Under the pieces are notes generated by a model. It did no database searches, had not been told where the DNA came from, and saw only the letters and a program-made list of their open reading frames with translations. A stretch of 64,000 nt of DNA from Natronorubrum tibetense GA33. GTDB taxonomy: Archaea; Halobacteriota; Halobacteria; Halobacteriales; Natrialbaceae. Positions 53,371 through 62,259 of the stretch are shown piece by piece. Every line of letters begins with the position of its first letter. Position 1 is the first letter of the stretch. Both the position numbers and the translations under genes were made by a program. Where the stretch lies: assembly GCF_000383975.1 (NCBI RefSeq), contig NZ_KB913019.1:174793-238792 (forward strand), given 5' to 3'.

Positions 53371-53566
53371 TCGACAGCTGGATTGTACCATCGTACCGAT
53401 CGAAAACTGGATATATTCCCGAAGGAGCGCGGGCTAGTCGTCCCGTGTCCTGCCTGTCTCACCGTTCTCACCCAGTTCGATGGTGGAGCAATGAAGGAGA
53501 TTGATCTCGGAGTCGAAGAATTGACTGGTATACTTACCTTTGCCCGCGACGAATTATACACCGATC

Positions 53567-53752
53567 ATGAAACTCTTGTCCAGATTCGTGGGCACGACCG
53601 ACGAACCGTCTGCGCACTCAGTGGATCGAAGCGAGCCAACTGACCAGTCGAAATCACGACGAACCAAGTTCCTTCAGGGAGCCGTCGTTTTCATCGTCAT
53701 GTTCGTAACGCTCTGGTGGCTGCTATCCCGCGGTGAAGAGCGATCGGAGTAG
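53567..53752 (+). CDS. Small single-pass membrane protein
   Basis: 61 residues from ATG 53567: polar N-terminus, one hydrophobic helix (FLQGAVVFIVMFVTLWWLL), and an acidic C-terminus. It is five bases before the DUF2892 gene, so probably co-transcribed. Family not recognised. Confidence 0.5.
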   Translation: MKLLSRFVGTTDEPSAHSVDRSEPTDQSKSRRTKFLQGAVVFIVMFVTLWWLLSRGEERSE

Positions 53753-53757
53753 CTGGT

Positions 53758-54000
53758 ATGGAGAGAAACGTTGGCGGAACGGACCGAACGATCCGAATCG
53801 CTGTCGGACTCGTCTTGGTTGCAGCGATGATGGTGACGGTCGCCTTCGGGGAATCACTCGGTGATCCCACACAGGGAATCATCGCAGCAGCCTTGCTACT
53901 CGTCGCCTTCGTACTGTTGGCCACGGTCGGGGCAGAGAAGTGTCCGGCGAATCGTGTATTGGGTCGGAACACGTACGACGAGCATGAGTCCGAACGCTGA
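53758..54000 (+). CDS. DUF2892 / YgaP-like two-helix membrane protein
   Basis: 80 residues. MERNVGGTDRTIRIAVGLVL is the standard opening of the DUF2892 family, followed by two membrane helices and the C-terminal CPANRVLG with the conserved Cys-Pro. These proteins are often linked to rhodanese or sulfur-transfer genes. The stop overlaps the next ATG by one base (TGATG). Confidence 0.85.
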   Translation: MERNVGGTDRTIRIAVGLVLVAAMMVTVAFGESLGDPTQGIIAAALLLVAFVLLATVGAEKCPANRVLGRNTYDEHESER

Positions 54001-54899
54001 TGAACAGACACGAACTGATCGACGTCGGGACGATCTCGATGAGTGGGTTGCTCTTGCGGAATTCCCGGTTCTTTTCCCGGTCGGTTTCCAGCGCTCCGAT
54101 CGGTGACGTCGTCAGCGGTACGGCGATCGACATCGAGACCGTTCGAACCGGGGGTGTTCAGGAAGTCGCTGCATCCACTCCCGTCGGAGAGTTCCGGGCA
54201 GCATATCTCGTCACCCAGTGGCGAGGGCCAGACGCACCGACGCTACTGTATCACCACGGAAGTGGCGAGCAGCCCTTCGACTTCGGGCGGTTCAGTTCGA
54301 ACTCGTTCCGTCGCCTCTTTGGGACAGACGGCGGCCCGGACGTCAACCTGATCGCCCTCCGAGCACCGTTTCACGACGGCTCGAATAGGGAGTACATACG
54401 GGCGATGGACACCCTCGAGAACTTCGTTGGGATGCTTGCGACATCGGCTTCGCTCATCGAGGCACTGACCGCGCAGGTGCGAGACGCAGGCTGTCCTGCC
54501 ACCCTTGCTGCAGGTATCAGCCTTGGCGGCTGGGTTGTCAATCTTCATCGCGCCTACTACGGGGGTGTCGATCGGTACGTCCCGATATTCGCCGGGGCAC
54601 AACTCGGGGAGTTGTTCGTGTCGTCGATTTATCGGAAACTGGTGGCCGAACCGGCGCTAGCGAATCCAGAAGTAGTTCGCACTGTCCTCGACTTCGAGGA
54701 CGACTTTGCAGCCGTCGGTTCCGCCGACTGTGACCCGCTTCTCGCTCGCTTCGATCGGCTCATCGAGTTCGAGAGACAGCGAACTGCCTACGAAGGGGTC
54801 GACGTTGCTACTCTGGAGAAGGGGCATATCACTGGTTCACTCGCAACTGACGCACTGCGGAGTCACATCCAGCAATCCATCGCCAATACGCGTGAGTGA
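54000..54899 (+). CDS. Alpha/beta hydrolase family protein
   Basis: 299 residues. Oxyanion loop LLYHHGSGEQP, nucleophile elbow GISLGG (Ser), a late Asp in DCDPLLAR and a terminal His in LEKGHITGS. It resembles uncharacterised haloarchaeal hydrolases. Tight coupling to the DUF2892 gene and proximity to the reductase-hydrolase fusion suggest a common pathway. An AUG 13 codons later is an alternative start. Confidence 0.8.
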   Translation: MNRHELIDVGTISMSGLLLRNSRFFSRSVSSAPIGDVVSGTAIDIETVRTGGVQEVAASTPVGEFRAAYLVTQWRGPDAPTLLYHHGSGEQPFDFGRFSSNSFRRLFGTDGGPDVNLIALRAPFHDGSNREYIRAMDTLENFVGMLATSASLIEALTAQVRDAGCPATLAAGISLGGWVVNLHRAYYGGVDRYVPIFAGAQLGELFVSSIYRKLVAEPALANPEVVRTVLDFEDDFAAVGSADCDPLLARFDRLIEFERQRTAYEGVDVATLEKGHITGSLATDALRSHIQQSIANTRE

Positions 54900-54921
54900 T
54901 ATTCTGACGCTGTTCCGTCTC

Positions 54922-55068
54922 TCACACCCACGGAGACAGCGCACCTCCAGTCGTAATCTGATCGTCTGCAATGAGTCTGTCGTGGAGGACGCAGAGTCCA
55001 GTAACGAGCAGTGCAGCACTGATGCCGGCGACACCGCAGGACGGTCGCGGTTGCACCGGAAATAACGT
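54922..55068 (-). pseudogene. C-terminal fragment of a membrane protein
   Basis: Minus-strand reading ISAALLVTGLCVLHDRLIAD ends in TGA after a charged tail; there is no start or body. Probably a stump between the hydrolase and amidohydrolase genes. Confidence 0.3.
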
Positions 55069-55081
55069 ACAGTAAACCGTA

Positions 55082-56134
55082 TCAGCGAAGCAGGGCCTCG
55101 ATGTTCCGATACCGAATGTTCGCCCAAGCATCCAGACCAAGGTCGAACTGATCGAACAGGTCGAAGTGCGGAATCTCCTGCCCGGGAAAGAGGTAATCGG
55201 TCCCGAATACGAGCTGGTCGTGGTGTGACTCGAGCAACGCCTGCCCGTGCTCGTGGTCGCGGGTAAGTGCGTTCCATCCGCCCAGCGTAGAAATGTCGCC
55301 GTAGATGTTGTCGTACTCCGCAAGCAGGTCCCAGATCCGACCGCGTGACGTGATCGAGCCCTCCGGGATGCTGCCGAGATCGACTGGTTCGACATCCGAG
55401 TCGATGTGTGCCCACCACCCGTGGGCGTGGGCGACGAAGTTGACGTCCGGATACGACGCGAGGACGTCTTCGAGCCGCGGGAGACCGACCTCGTCGGTCA
55501 TCGACTGCTGGTCGGTGTGAAAGATGATCGGGAGACCGTAGTCGGCACACAGTTCGTACAATGATTCGAGGCGTTCGTCGTCAATGTCCATCTCAACCTT
55601 TAGTTCGCCAAATCCACGAGCACCACGGCTGATGTAGTGCTCGAGGAGGTCTCTGGCAGCGTCCTCGCCGTCGACTTCCCGCGGATCGATCGAGCAGAAC
55701 GGAACGAGTCGGTCGGGATACGCCTCGAGTTCGTCGAGCACCCACGAGGTTGGTATTTCGACCGGAAAGCTCTCGGGAAAACCGAGCGGAAGCACGACCG
55801 CACGATCGATCCCATTGGCATCCATCCAGTCGACGAGCTGATCGGCGGAAAGCGGGTCTCGCCCCCGTGCTTCCGCCGGGGTGATGTGCGTGTGAGCGTC
55901 GAACAGCGGGAGGTCACTGACGGATTCTCTCTCGCGTTCGTCGGTCTCTGAATGCGATGTCGAACCGTCGGCATCGCTCGAGACGAATCCAGCAGTGGGT
56001 ATGGAAAGTCCAACACCTGCTGTTGCGAGATATCGCCGCCGCGTCGGATTAACTCCCGCGCATTGGGTGTCTTCAGCGTCCGAGTCGCCTGGCTCTGAAT
56101 CACGGGGAGCCAAATCGTCGACGGAACGGGGCAT
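55082..56134 (-). CDS. Tat-exported amidohydrolase (TIM-barrel metal-dependent hydrolase)
   Basis: 350 residues from ATG 56134; a longer frame adds 20 codons. A twin-Arg signal, TRRRYLATAGVGLS, lies near residues 32-45, with no lipobox Cys. The hydrolase has FDAHTHITP (HxH) at the start of the barrel, AHAHGWW and HTDQQS His positions and the final Asp in VFGTDYLFPG. This is the amidohydrolase-2 family (decarboxylase/lactonase-like). Export across the membrane is unusual for the family but occurs in haloarchaea. Substrate unknown. Confidence 0.85.
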   Translation of the reverse strand: MPRSVDDLAPRDSEPGDSDAEDTQCAGVNPTRRRYLATAGVGLSIPTAGFVSSDADGSTSHSETDERERESVSDLPLFDAHTHITPAEARGRDPLSADQLVDWMDANGIDRAVVLPLGFPESFPVEIPTSWVLDELEAYPDRLVPFCSIDPREVDGEDAARDLLEHYISRGARGFGELKVEMDIDDERLESLYELCADYGLPIIFHTDQQSMTDEVGLPRLEDVLASYPDVNFVAHAHGWWAHIDSDVEPVDLGSIPEGSITSRGRIWDLLAEYDNIYGDISTLGGWNALTRDHEHGQALLESHHDQLVFGTDYLFPGQEIPHFDLFDQFDLGLDAWANIRYRNIEALLR

Positions 56135-56312
56135 ATCCGGTCGTTCTACAGCGTGCTGTTTATTAGTGGTTGATGATGAATTTAATAAACTCACTTAAAA
56201 CACATAGTTAAGAGGATGTAACAAACCTGGGCGGATAGCGCTGCTGTCACCGTTTTTGTGCGATACTGCCAATGGGACCCCACGCTGGTGGAATACGAGT
56301 ATCGCTCCGTTG

Positions 56313-56426
56313 CTATTCGACATATTCGCCTCCGATCCGGGGGTCGCCACCGTTCCTTCCGTTATCATCCGGGCCCGGTTCCTCGTGCTGTTTCGTTCCA
56401 ATCGGTGACGCTCGAGGGATCCGCAT
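56313..56426 (-). CDS. Probable 37-residue leaderless microprotein
   Basis: ATG 56426 is preceded on its strand by an AT-rich TAATTATATTTTA box (56449-56462) at the leaderless distance. The product is polar, rich in Gly, Pro, Arg and Asp (DDNGRNGGDPRIGG) and ends in Val-Glu. No family recognised. The rest of the 56135-56650 gap shows nothing further. Confidence 0.4.
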   Translation of the reverse strand: MRIPRASPIGTKQHEEPGPDDNGRNGGDPRIGGEYVE

Positions 56427-56650
56427 GCCGGCTCAGGCCCGAGTGTAAAATATAATTAAACTCTTGCACACTTACCGGAGATCCATTAAATACGCCCCGC
56501 TGAAGTGTGTGGATTCCCACCAAGTCAAACAAGGATGGGCACTGCAGGCTCTAGTTCGAGTGTCGAACGACTCGGCCTTTGAGGCGTGAGGCGGCCGAAA
56601 TCGACCGTCTCAAAACGGTGTTCTGACGGGGACTCGCGTGGAGATGACCA

Positions 56651-57660
56651 ATGAGTCTCGAACCAATCGAACCCAACCACGCACTCGAACTGTATCTGGC
56701 CGACCGTGAAAACAGTGTCACCCAGGCCACGCTGTACTCCCACCGTTCACGACTGGGCCACTTCATCCGGTGGTGCAACGAAGTAGAAACCGAAAACCTG
56801 AACGAATTCACAGGCCGCCAACTCCACGAGTTCCGGATCTGGCGACGCGTCGAAGGCGACCTGGCACCGGCTACTGAGAAGACCCAAATGGACACGTTGC
56901 GCGTGTTCATCAAGTGGCTGGAGTCAATCGATGGCGTCGAACAGGATTTGCACACGAAGGTGCTGTCCCCGACGCTGACCGGAAACGACAACATCCGGAG
57001 CGTGATGCTGGACTCAAAGCGAGCTGAACAGATCTTGGATATCTGCGAAAATACGAGTACGCGTCGCGGCCCCACGTGGCGTTGGAACTAATGTGGCATA
57101 CAATGCTGCGGGTTGGTGCAGTCCACGCCCTGGATTGTGCCGACTACGATCCTGCGAACCAGGCACTCGAAGTAATCCATCGCCCAGAGACTGGGACACC
57201 ATTGAAGAGCGGTGAGACGGGACAGCGATTCGTTGCGCTCTCTGAAGACGTCTGTGAGGTGCTGAATGACTGGATCGAACAGCAACGGCCAGCAGTCACC
57301 GACGAGCACGGCCGCGAACCACTCGTGACAACACCGGAAGGGCGTGCTCACACGACGACTCTACGCGGTGACTGCTATCGGTACACTCGTCCATGCGTCC
57401 CCACGAGAGAGTGCCCGCACGGACGTAATATCGAGGAATGTTCGGCCACCGACTACGACGGCGCTTCGGAGTGTCCATCATCGGTGAGTCCGCATGCTCT
57501 TCGACGGGGCGGCATCACTCACGCGCTCTCGGAAGACTGGCCAATGAAGGCGGTTGGGGATCGGGCGAACGTCTCGGAAACGGTGCTGGAGATGCATTAC
57601 GATTCTCGCTCAGAAGAAGAGAAAATGGAACAGCGGAGGGAGTATCTGGACGATCTCTGA
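56651..57660 (+). pseudogene. Tyrosine recombinase split by a single-base frameshift
   Basis: Two overlapping frames cover one protein of about 335 residues, same family as 36725. The first runs to 57091, the second from about 57050 to 57660. The expected reading EYASRPHVALELMWHT appears if one base is restored in GCGAAAATACG (57046-57056). The catalytic half is complete: Arg in WHTMLRVGAV, SPHALRRGGITH, Tyr in EMHYDSRSE, and the Cys-rich loop. It may be a true loss, a sequencing slip in an A-run or, less likely, programmed. Confidence 0.85.
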
Positions 57661-57713
57661 CGGGAGATGTCCACAATTTTTCGGGGTTTCGGCCAGTGTT
57701 AGTGCACCCGAGA

Positions 57714-57868
57714 AGCCGCATGATCGAGAAATCGATGACTGTGAAGCGCTACTCACCAACAACGCACACGCGTGTCCATCGACGCTAAGTCTTCACCCAA
57801 TCCGACGCGGGACGATCACTCCTTTTTGAAAACGGACGGTCTTGAGAACATCGTGAGTGACCGGATGA
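57714..57868 (+). pseudogene. C-terminal piece of another recombinase of the same family
   Basis: Reads DCEALLTNNAHACPSTLSL and HPIRRGTIT, then, after a one-base slip in a T-run, LKTDGLENIVSDRM, matching the intact copy's tail through its conserved His-x-x-Arg. The nucleophile Tyr is lost at the junction with the next, opposite-strand gene remnant. Confidence 0.75.
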
Positions 57869-58008
57869 TTTGCCGTGGCACGCTGAAGGATAAGATATCC
57901 ACCGCCGAGCAGGACGAGAAGAAAGACGAGCGGAACGAACATTCCGACGAGTGGCCACCAACCACTGGTAGTCCCGTTCCAGCCCATCATTCCACCGTAT
58001 CCCATCAT
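57793..58008 (-). pseudogene. Small membrane protein truncated by fusion to antisense recombinase DNA
   Basis: 71 codons. The first 45 (MMGYGGMMGWNG, a helix GMFVPLVFLLVLLGGGYLIL, then ATANH) resemble the SHOCT-tailed membrane protein at 59556. The rest reads the opposite strand of the recombinase fragment and is not homologous, so the expected SHOCT tail has been lost. Confidence 0.5.
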
Positions 58009-58115
58009 CCTTCCGAACCCCTTCTCATCCTGAGCAACAGTAGTACGATAATTACCCCGAGGAGAAGGAGAATCAGCGTAGTAGGGTTAAGCTAGTCCGA
58101 GGACGACATCGGTAA

Positions 58116-58532
58116 TCAGGCCTCCGATGCGGATTCGAATTCGTCATTGACGGTCGAAAGGGTTCGCTCGAATCGATCGTGAACCTCCGTTGCGATAGAG
58201 TCGAGCGCCTCGTTGTCGGCGATACCGACGAGTTGGTGGGGATCAACCGCACCCACGACGACGGTTCCCTCGTCAGTTTCGTAGACGATGACGTTACACG
58301 GGAGAACTGCGCCGAGTTCGATTTCCTCGGTCAATCCCTCGTGTGCGAGTGCTGGGTTGCACGCACCGAGAATTCTGTACTGCTGAAATTCCTCTCCGAG
58401 TTTCTCCTTGAGCGTCGCTTGGACGTCGATGTCGCAGAGTACGCCGAACCCCTCGCCTTCAAGGACAGCAATCGTTGTATCAACGACTTCGCCGAAGTCA
58501 CCAGCCACCGATTTTTGTATAGTATATCCCAT
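58116..58532 (-). CDS. DUF302 domain protein
   Basis: 138 residues from ATG 58532 (MGYTIQKS); three more in-frame codons precede it. The family pattern is complete: FGVLCDIDVQATLKEKLG, the LGACNPALAHEGL motif with its single conserved Cys, and LPCNVIVYE. DUF302 proteins form dimers that bind small ligands; they are often found beside redox and metal-stress genes. Here it is the first gene of the copper-type module. Confidence 0.9.
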   Translation of the reverse strand: MGYTIQKSVAGDFGEVVDTTIAVLEGEGFGVLCDIDVQATLKEKLGEEFQQYRILGACNPALAHEGLTEEIELGAVLPCNVIVYETDEGTVVVGAVDPHQLVGIADNEALDSIATEVHDRFERTLSTVNDEFESASEA

Positions 58533-58701
58533 ATCGCACACGCTACTGGAAGGGGCTCAATCGTGTTGGCGTGAGTCTTTGTACATCTTTTTTGATTCAT
58601 CGGCAGCGAGGATCCAAGAAGAGTTCGGCAAATAGAACATTTTGAAGAGTTCAAAGATTGAATTGTTTCGGATTGTAACAGAGCCAAATACACATATGTG
58701 G

Positions 58702-59010
58702 TTATTTCCTATCCTCTTCTCCAAGAACGACTTTATATTGCATTGACCCTCCGTATAGCGAGTACAATACAAACAGCATCCCAATTGCGACGATTCCTGT
58801 TTGGATTGCACCCGCCTGATAAATTGACATCACTTCCAACTCGAACAGGATCCCTTCGATGACCGATCCCAGACTGATGAACACGAATCCGATCGCAACG
58901 TACAGCATTGGTTGCCCGTTCCCCCGACGATAGCTCCGATAGGCTTGCAAAGCGATCAGGAATCCGAGCACTACAACGACGAGTTTGGCGATAATGAGTT
59001 CTGTATGCAT
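58702..59010 (-). CDS. DUF7521 family membrane protein
   Basis: 102 residues with three hydrophobic helices (about 6-24, 35-55, 65-88). This family in haloarchaea is encoded right after a winged-helix regulator, as here, where the gap is two bases. It may report membrane or redox state to the regulator; direct evidence is lacking. Confidence 0.75.
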   Translation of the reverse strand: MHTELIIAKLVVVVLGFLIALQAYRSYRRGNGQPMLYVAIGFVFISLGSVIEGILFELEVMSIYQAGAIQTGIVAIGMLFVLYSLYGGSMQYKVVLGEEDRK

Positions 59011-59012
59011 GC

Positions 59013-59360
59013 TTATTCACCCCGAATGTTCCCCCACATTCTGGCGAATCGATCTGGGGTGTCTTCTTCAATCTCTAATTGGATTTCGTACTGTCCATCG
59101 GCAAACGTGACGAGGACGGCGTTGAGTATCGTTTCGTATTGCTTCCGATGGTGTCCGTGTGGATCGATCTGGAGATTTTCACTCACCAGTCCGGCTGCCT
59201 GGAGTTGATCGACTCGGTCATAAATCGTCGATTTGGATCCGTCACATTTCTCTCCGAGTTCCTCGACCAACATCGGCTGTTTACTCAAGTAGGCCAGAAT
59301 CTCACGTGCGTAGTCGTCAGCCAAGAGATCAAGCACCTGTTCGGACTCTGGCTCGCCCAT
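59013..59360 (-). CDS. Winged-helix (ArsR-like) transcriptional regulator
   Basis: 115 residues from ATG 59360 (MGEPESEQV); a longer open frame upstream is non-protein-like. HTH about 20-65 (LVEELGEKCDGSKSTIYDRV), wing with His/Lys (DPHGHHRKQYE). It is divergent from the SHOCT and blue-copper genes across 195 bp, which contains AT-rich TATACTATACAATA words, so it is the probable controller of both directions. Confidence 0.85.
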   Translation of the reverse strand: MGEPESEQVLDLLADDYAREILAYLSKQPMLVEELGEKCDGSKSTIYDRVDQLQAAGLVSENLQIDPHGHHRKQYETILNAVLVTFADGQYEIQLEIEEDTPDRFARMWGNIRGE

Positions 59361-59555
59361 GTGATAGCACGAACTGCACCCACTGTGAAAAACGGTGTCA
59401 TTCAGAGTGCTCCACCGGGTACTCTGCGACGTGAACTGAGAATGAGGACTTCTGGCGAATCTCCCCCATATATATCTTTCCCACAAACGGCGACCCACGG
59501 ATTGTGCAATAGTGATTATACTATACAATACCGTACTAGCTACTGTGATCGAACC

Positions 59556-59906
59556 ATGACGCAATTACCCATATCGGTCGGCCAGAGCGGACGCAACTCC
59601 CTCCTCGCAGGAATGATGCTCCTCTTCACTGCTACCGGGAGCGTTGCTGCACAGCAGAGAACGAATGGATACGGTGGGATGATGAACGAGGGCTGGGGGA
59701 TGTTCGGCGGCTGGGGCTTCCTCTGGCTGTTGTTGCTCGCTGGACTCATCGTCCTCGTCGTCTCCGCGGTCAATGGGAGCGACCAGTCCCAGGGCGGTGA
59801 ACAACCCGATCGAGCGCTCGCAGAACTCCGCGAACGCTACGCACGAGGAGAGATCGACGAAGAAGAGTTCGAAGAACGTCGCCGCACGCTCGGCGATACG
59901 AGGTAA
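59556..59906 (+). CDS. SHOCT-domain membrane protein
   Basis: 116 residues: a hydrophobic N-terminal segment (signal-like, ending AAQQ), a Gly/Met-rich linker (GYGGMMNEGWGMFGG), one membrane helix (FLWLLLLAGLIVLVVSAV) and the C-terminal SHOCT motif (ALAELRERYARGEIDEEEF). It is followed six bases later by the blue-copper lipoprotein gene. The Met-rich linker would suit copper binding. Confidence 0.85.
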   Translation: MTQLPISVGQSGRNSLLAGMMLLFTATGSVAAQQRTNGYGGMMNEGWGMFGGWGFLWLLLLAGLIVLVVSAVNGSDQSQGGEQPDRALAELRERYARGEIDEEEFEERRRTLGDTR

Positions 59907-59912
59907 TTCCAG

Positions 59913-60611
59913 ATGCCCAACCACACACTCACTCGACGGCGCACGCTCTCACTCACCGGCAGTACAATTACTGCTGGTCTAGCGGGATGTGTAACCAACG
60001 GTACTGATCAGCTCACGAATAACGGAAATACAGACGAAGATGAAACAGGCGCATCCCAAGATGACTCGGACGGTGACCACGACCACGAGGTCGAGCACAC
60101 GCTCGGCCATCCGGAGGAGCACATCGAAGTGAGGATGGAATCCGACGACGAGACTCATCACTTCGTCCCACACGCCGTTCACGTCGAATTGGGAGGAACG
60201 GTGACGTGGATGCTCGACAGCGGTGTCCACGATACGGTCGCGTACCATCCGGAGAACGCCTCTATCCTCCCATCAGCGTCCGATCAACGAATTCCAGATG
60301 GTACTGATCCGTGGGCGAGCGAAATCTACGACACGGAAGGTGAATCGTTCGAGATGACCTTCGAAGAGGAGGGCATCTACGACTACACCTGTACGATCAC
60401 CGGACACGGCCATCGGGGTGGCGGCCACCACGGAGGGCACCAATCACACGAATCCACGGGGATGGTTGGCCGCGTGATCGTCGGCGATCCTGATCTCGAT
60501 CCAGATGAGCAACCGGCAATGCGGCCACCTTCCAGCGAACTACCTGAAGCCGCACGCCATGAACTGGAACAGTTCAACGACCAGACTCGGGATGCCCTCA
60601 ACGATCACTGA
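59913..60611 (+). CDS. Blue-copper (plastocyanin/halocyanin-like) lipoprotein with His-rich ligand loop
   Basis: 232 residues. Twin-Arg start TRRRTLSLTG and lipobox TAGLAGC (Cys26) predict Tat export and lipid attachment. The cupredoxin domain begins near residue 70: H106 (GVHDTVAYH), Cys160 (YDYTC) and Met184 (STGMVG) are the copper ligands. Between Cys and Met, where halocyanins have a short loop, there are 23 residues with eight His (HGHRGGGHHGGHQSH). An electron carrier for the multicopper oxidase downstream, or a copper sponge, is likely. Acidic throughout. Confidence 0.88.
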   Translation: MPNHTLTRRRTLSLTGSTITAGLAGCVTNGTDQLTNNGNTDEDETGASQDDSDGDHDHEVEHTLGHPEEHIEVRMESDDETHHFVPHAVHVELGGTVTWMLDSGVHDTVAYHPENASILPSASDQRIPDGTDPWASEIYDTEGESFEMTFEEEGIYDYTCTITGHGHRGGGHHGGHQSHESTGMVGRVIVGDPDLDPDEQPAMRPPSSELPEAARHELEQFNDQTRDALNDH

Positions 60612-60624
60612 TCGGCACCCAAAT

Positions 60625-60649
60625 AGTATTGTTAGATAAACTCAATACT
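60625..60649. promoter_or_regulatory. 7-bp inverted repeat before the multicopper oxidase gene
   Basis: AGTATTG, 11 bases, CAATACT, about 75-95 bp before the ATG at 60722 and just after the blue-copper stop. It could be an operator or a short terminator. Similar CAATAC words occur in the 59361-59555 divergent gap. Confidence 0.35.
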
Positions 60650-60721
60650 TTGGCGCATCCGTACCTTATGGACACTAATGAATAAACAAACGAACCGCGA
60701 TATGCCGAAAGTAGGAACGCA

Positions 60722-62164
60722 ATGACGCCGTTGCCTAATTCCCGAATTAACCGACGTGACGTACTCAAGTCCGGTGCTATCGCAGGTGGAACCCTGATCG
60801 CTGGATGTTTCGATACCACAACCAATGACGATGCATCGCCGGACGAACGCGAATTCCCAGAGCCGCAATACGGCGATCCGGATCGGGAGTACCACCTTCG
60901 CGCGACCGAGAGTGAAGTGATGGTCGCAACCGACGATCCCTACAACGGCTGGACGTACAACGGTGAGTATCCAGGCCCCGAAATCCGTGCGGTGGAGGGT
61001 GAACGCGTCCGCGTCACCGTCGAGAACGACCTGCCGGAGGAAACGACGATTCACTGGCACGGGATGGTACTCGACGGTGATAACGCGATGGACGGCGTTC
61101 CGGGCGTCACCCAGGCCGCGATCGAACCTGGAGAGGAATTCGTCTACGAGTTCGATGCAGAACCGGCTGGCACTCATTGGTATCATAGCCACGTCGGTCT
61201 GCAACTGGATCGAGAACTGCTCGGCCCACTCATCATCGAAGAACGGGATCCGCACATCGAGTACGACACGGATGAGACGCTCATCTTGGATGAGTACCTC
61301 CCAACCGAACCACGTGTTGATACCTCAAGCGGAAATGGAGGCGGAATGGGTGGCATGGGCGGCATGGGAGGTGGTGGATTCCCCGATGCACCGCCGGCAG
61401 AAGGAACACTGATCAATGGACGTCTCCCGGAGGAACCGGCAACCATCGATGTCGAAGAGGGCGACCAGATTAGACTCCGACTCATCAACGCAGCAGCGGC
61501 GGCGACCTACGAAATCGGTATCGACGACCACGAACTCACCGTTACTCATACGGACGGCCCAGCCGTCGAACCCGTCCCCGTCGATACGCTCGAAATCGGC
61601 CCAGGGGAGCGATACGATGTAGTCGTTGAGGCACGATCCCCAGGTACGTGGCCGATCCGGATCTGGCCCGTCGATGAATCGACGTCGGCTGGCCGGGCAC
61701 TACTGGACTACGACCAGTCTGATGGGGACGGCACTGAAGGTACAATCGGTTCTCGTCAGCTCCAGCTCTCGGATCTCAATGCGATCGATTCTCTCGATGC
61801 CTATAGTGGTGAGCCAGATCGAACGATCGACCTCACGTTGTCCGGAGGAATGATGGGTGGGGACGGGGACGAGTGGACCATCGACGGGCAGGCGTATCCG
61901 GATACTGATCCGATCAGTATCAAAGAGGACGAACACGTCCGTTTCCGAATGGTCAACCGAAGTCCGGTTCGCCACCCCATGCACCTTCACGGACACCACT
62001 TTGCGGTCGGTAACGCCCTCAAAGATACGGTCATCGTTCCCGGTCACATGGGTGAGATCACGATCGATTTCGTCGCTGAAAACCCTGGTGCGTGGTTTTT
62101 CCACTGTCACCATCTCTATCACATGGAAACGGGAATGGCTCGTGAGGTCCCATACGAACAGTAG
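60722..62164 (+). CDS. Multicopper oxidase, Tat-exported lipoprotein
   Basis: 480 residues. Signal: NRRDVLKSGAIAGGTLIAGC with lipobox Cys29. Three cupredoxin domains carry all four copper motifs: HWHG (111-114), HWYHSH (152-157), HPMHLHG (418-424) and HCHHLYHMETGM (461-472), so type 1, 2 and 3 sites are complete, with Met as axial ligand. A Gly/Met-rich insert (GGGMGGMGGMGGGG, about 204-218) resembles the Met-rich region of copper-tolerance oxidases. Expected roles are Cu(I) oxidation or oxidation of phenolic/metal substrates outside the cell with reduction of oxygen to water. A copper-resistance oxidase is preferred over laccase. Confidence 0.92.
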   Translation: MTPLPNSRINRRDVLKSGAIAGGTLIAGCFDTTTNDDASPDEREFPEPQYGDPDREYHLRATESEVMVATDDPYNGWTYNGEYPGPEIRAVEGERVRVTVENDLPEETTIHWHGMVLDGDNAMDGVPGVTQAAIEPGEEFVYEFDAEPAGTHWYHSHVGLQLDRELLGPLIIEERDPHIEYDTDETLILDEYLPTEPRVDTSSGNGGGMGGMGGMGGGGFPDAPPAEGTLINGRLPEEPATIDVEEGDQIRLRLINAAAAATYEIGIDDHELTVTHTDGPAVEPVPVDTLEIGPGERYDVVVEARSPGTWPIRIWPVDESTSAGRALLDYDQSDGDGTEGTIGSRQLQLSDLNAIDSLDAYSGEPDRTIDLTLSGGMMGGDGDEWTIDGQAYPDTDPISIKEDEHVRFRMVNRSPVRHPMHLHGHHFAVGNALKDTVIVPGHMGEITIDFVAENPGAWFFHCHHLYHMETGMAREVPYEQ

Positions 62165-62259
62165 CAATATAGACCGGCCCGTACCAATCACACGGGTCCC
62201 ACTTATCGATCGGTGTATCAGGGCTAAATGGTAAACTCGTAGTACTCATTTGAGCAAAC

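Noticed and set aside
53383..53643. 86-codon frame with a CPAC motif
   Set aside because: It overlaps the better-supported membrane-protein gene at 53567 in another frame and shows no family resemblance.
57046..57056. Programmed frameshift in the recombinase
   Set aside because: The A-run is short, no stimulatory structure was seen, and sibling copies in this window are plainly decayed; simple mutation is the better explanation.
58510..58522. TATACTATACAA word as a promoter of the DUF302 gene
   Set aside because: It lies inside the first codons of the gene, so it cannot drive it; resemblance to words before 59556 is probably chance.
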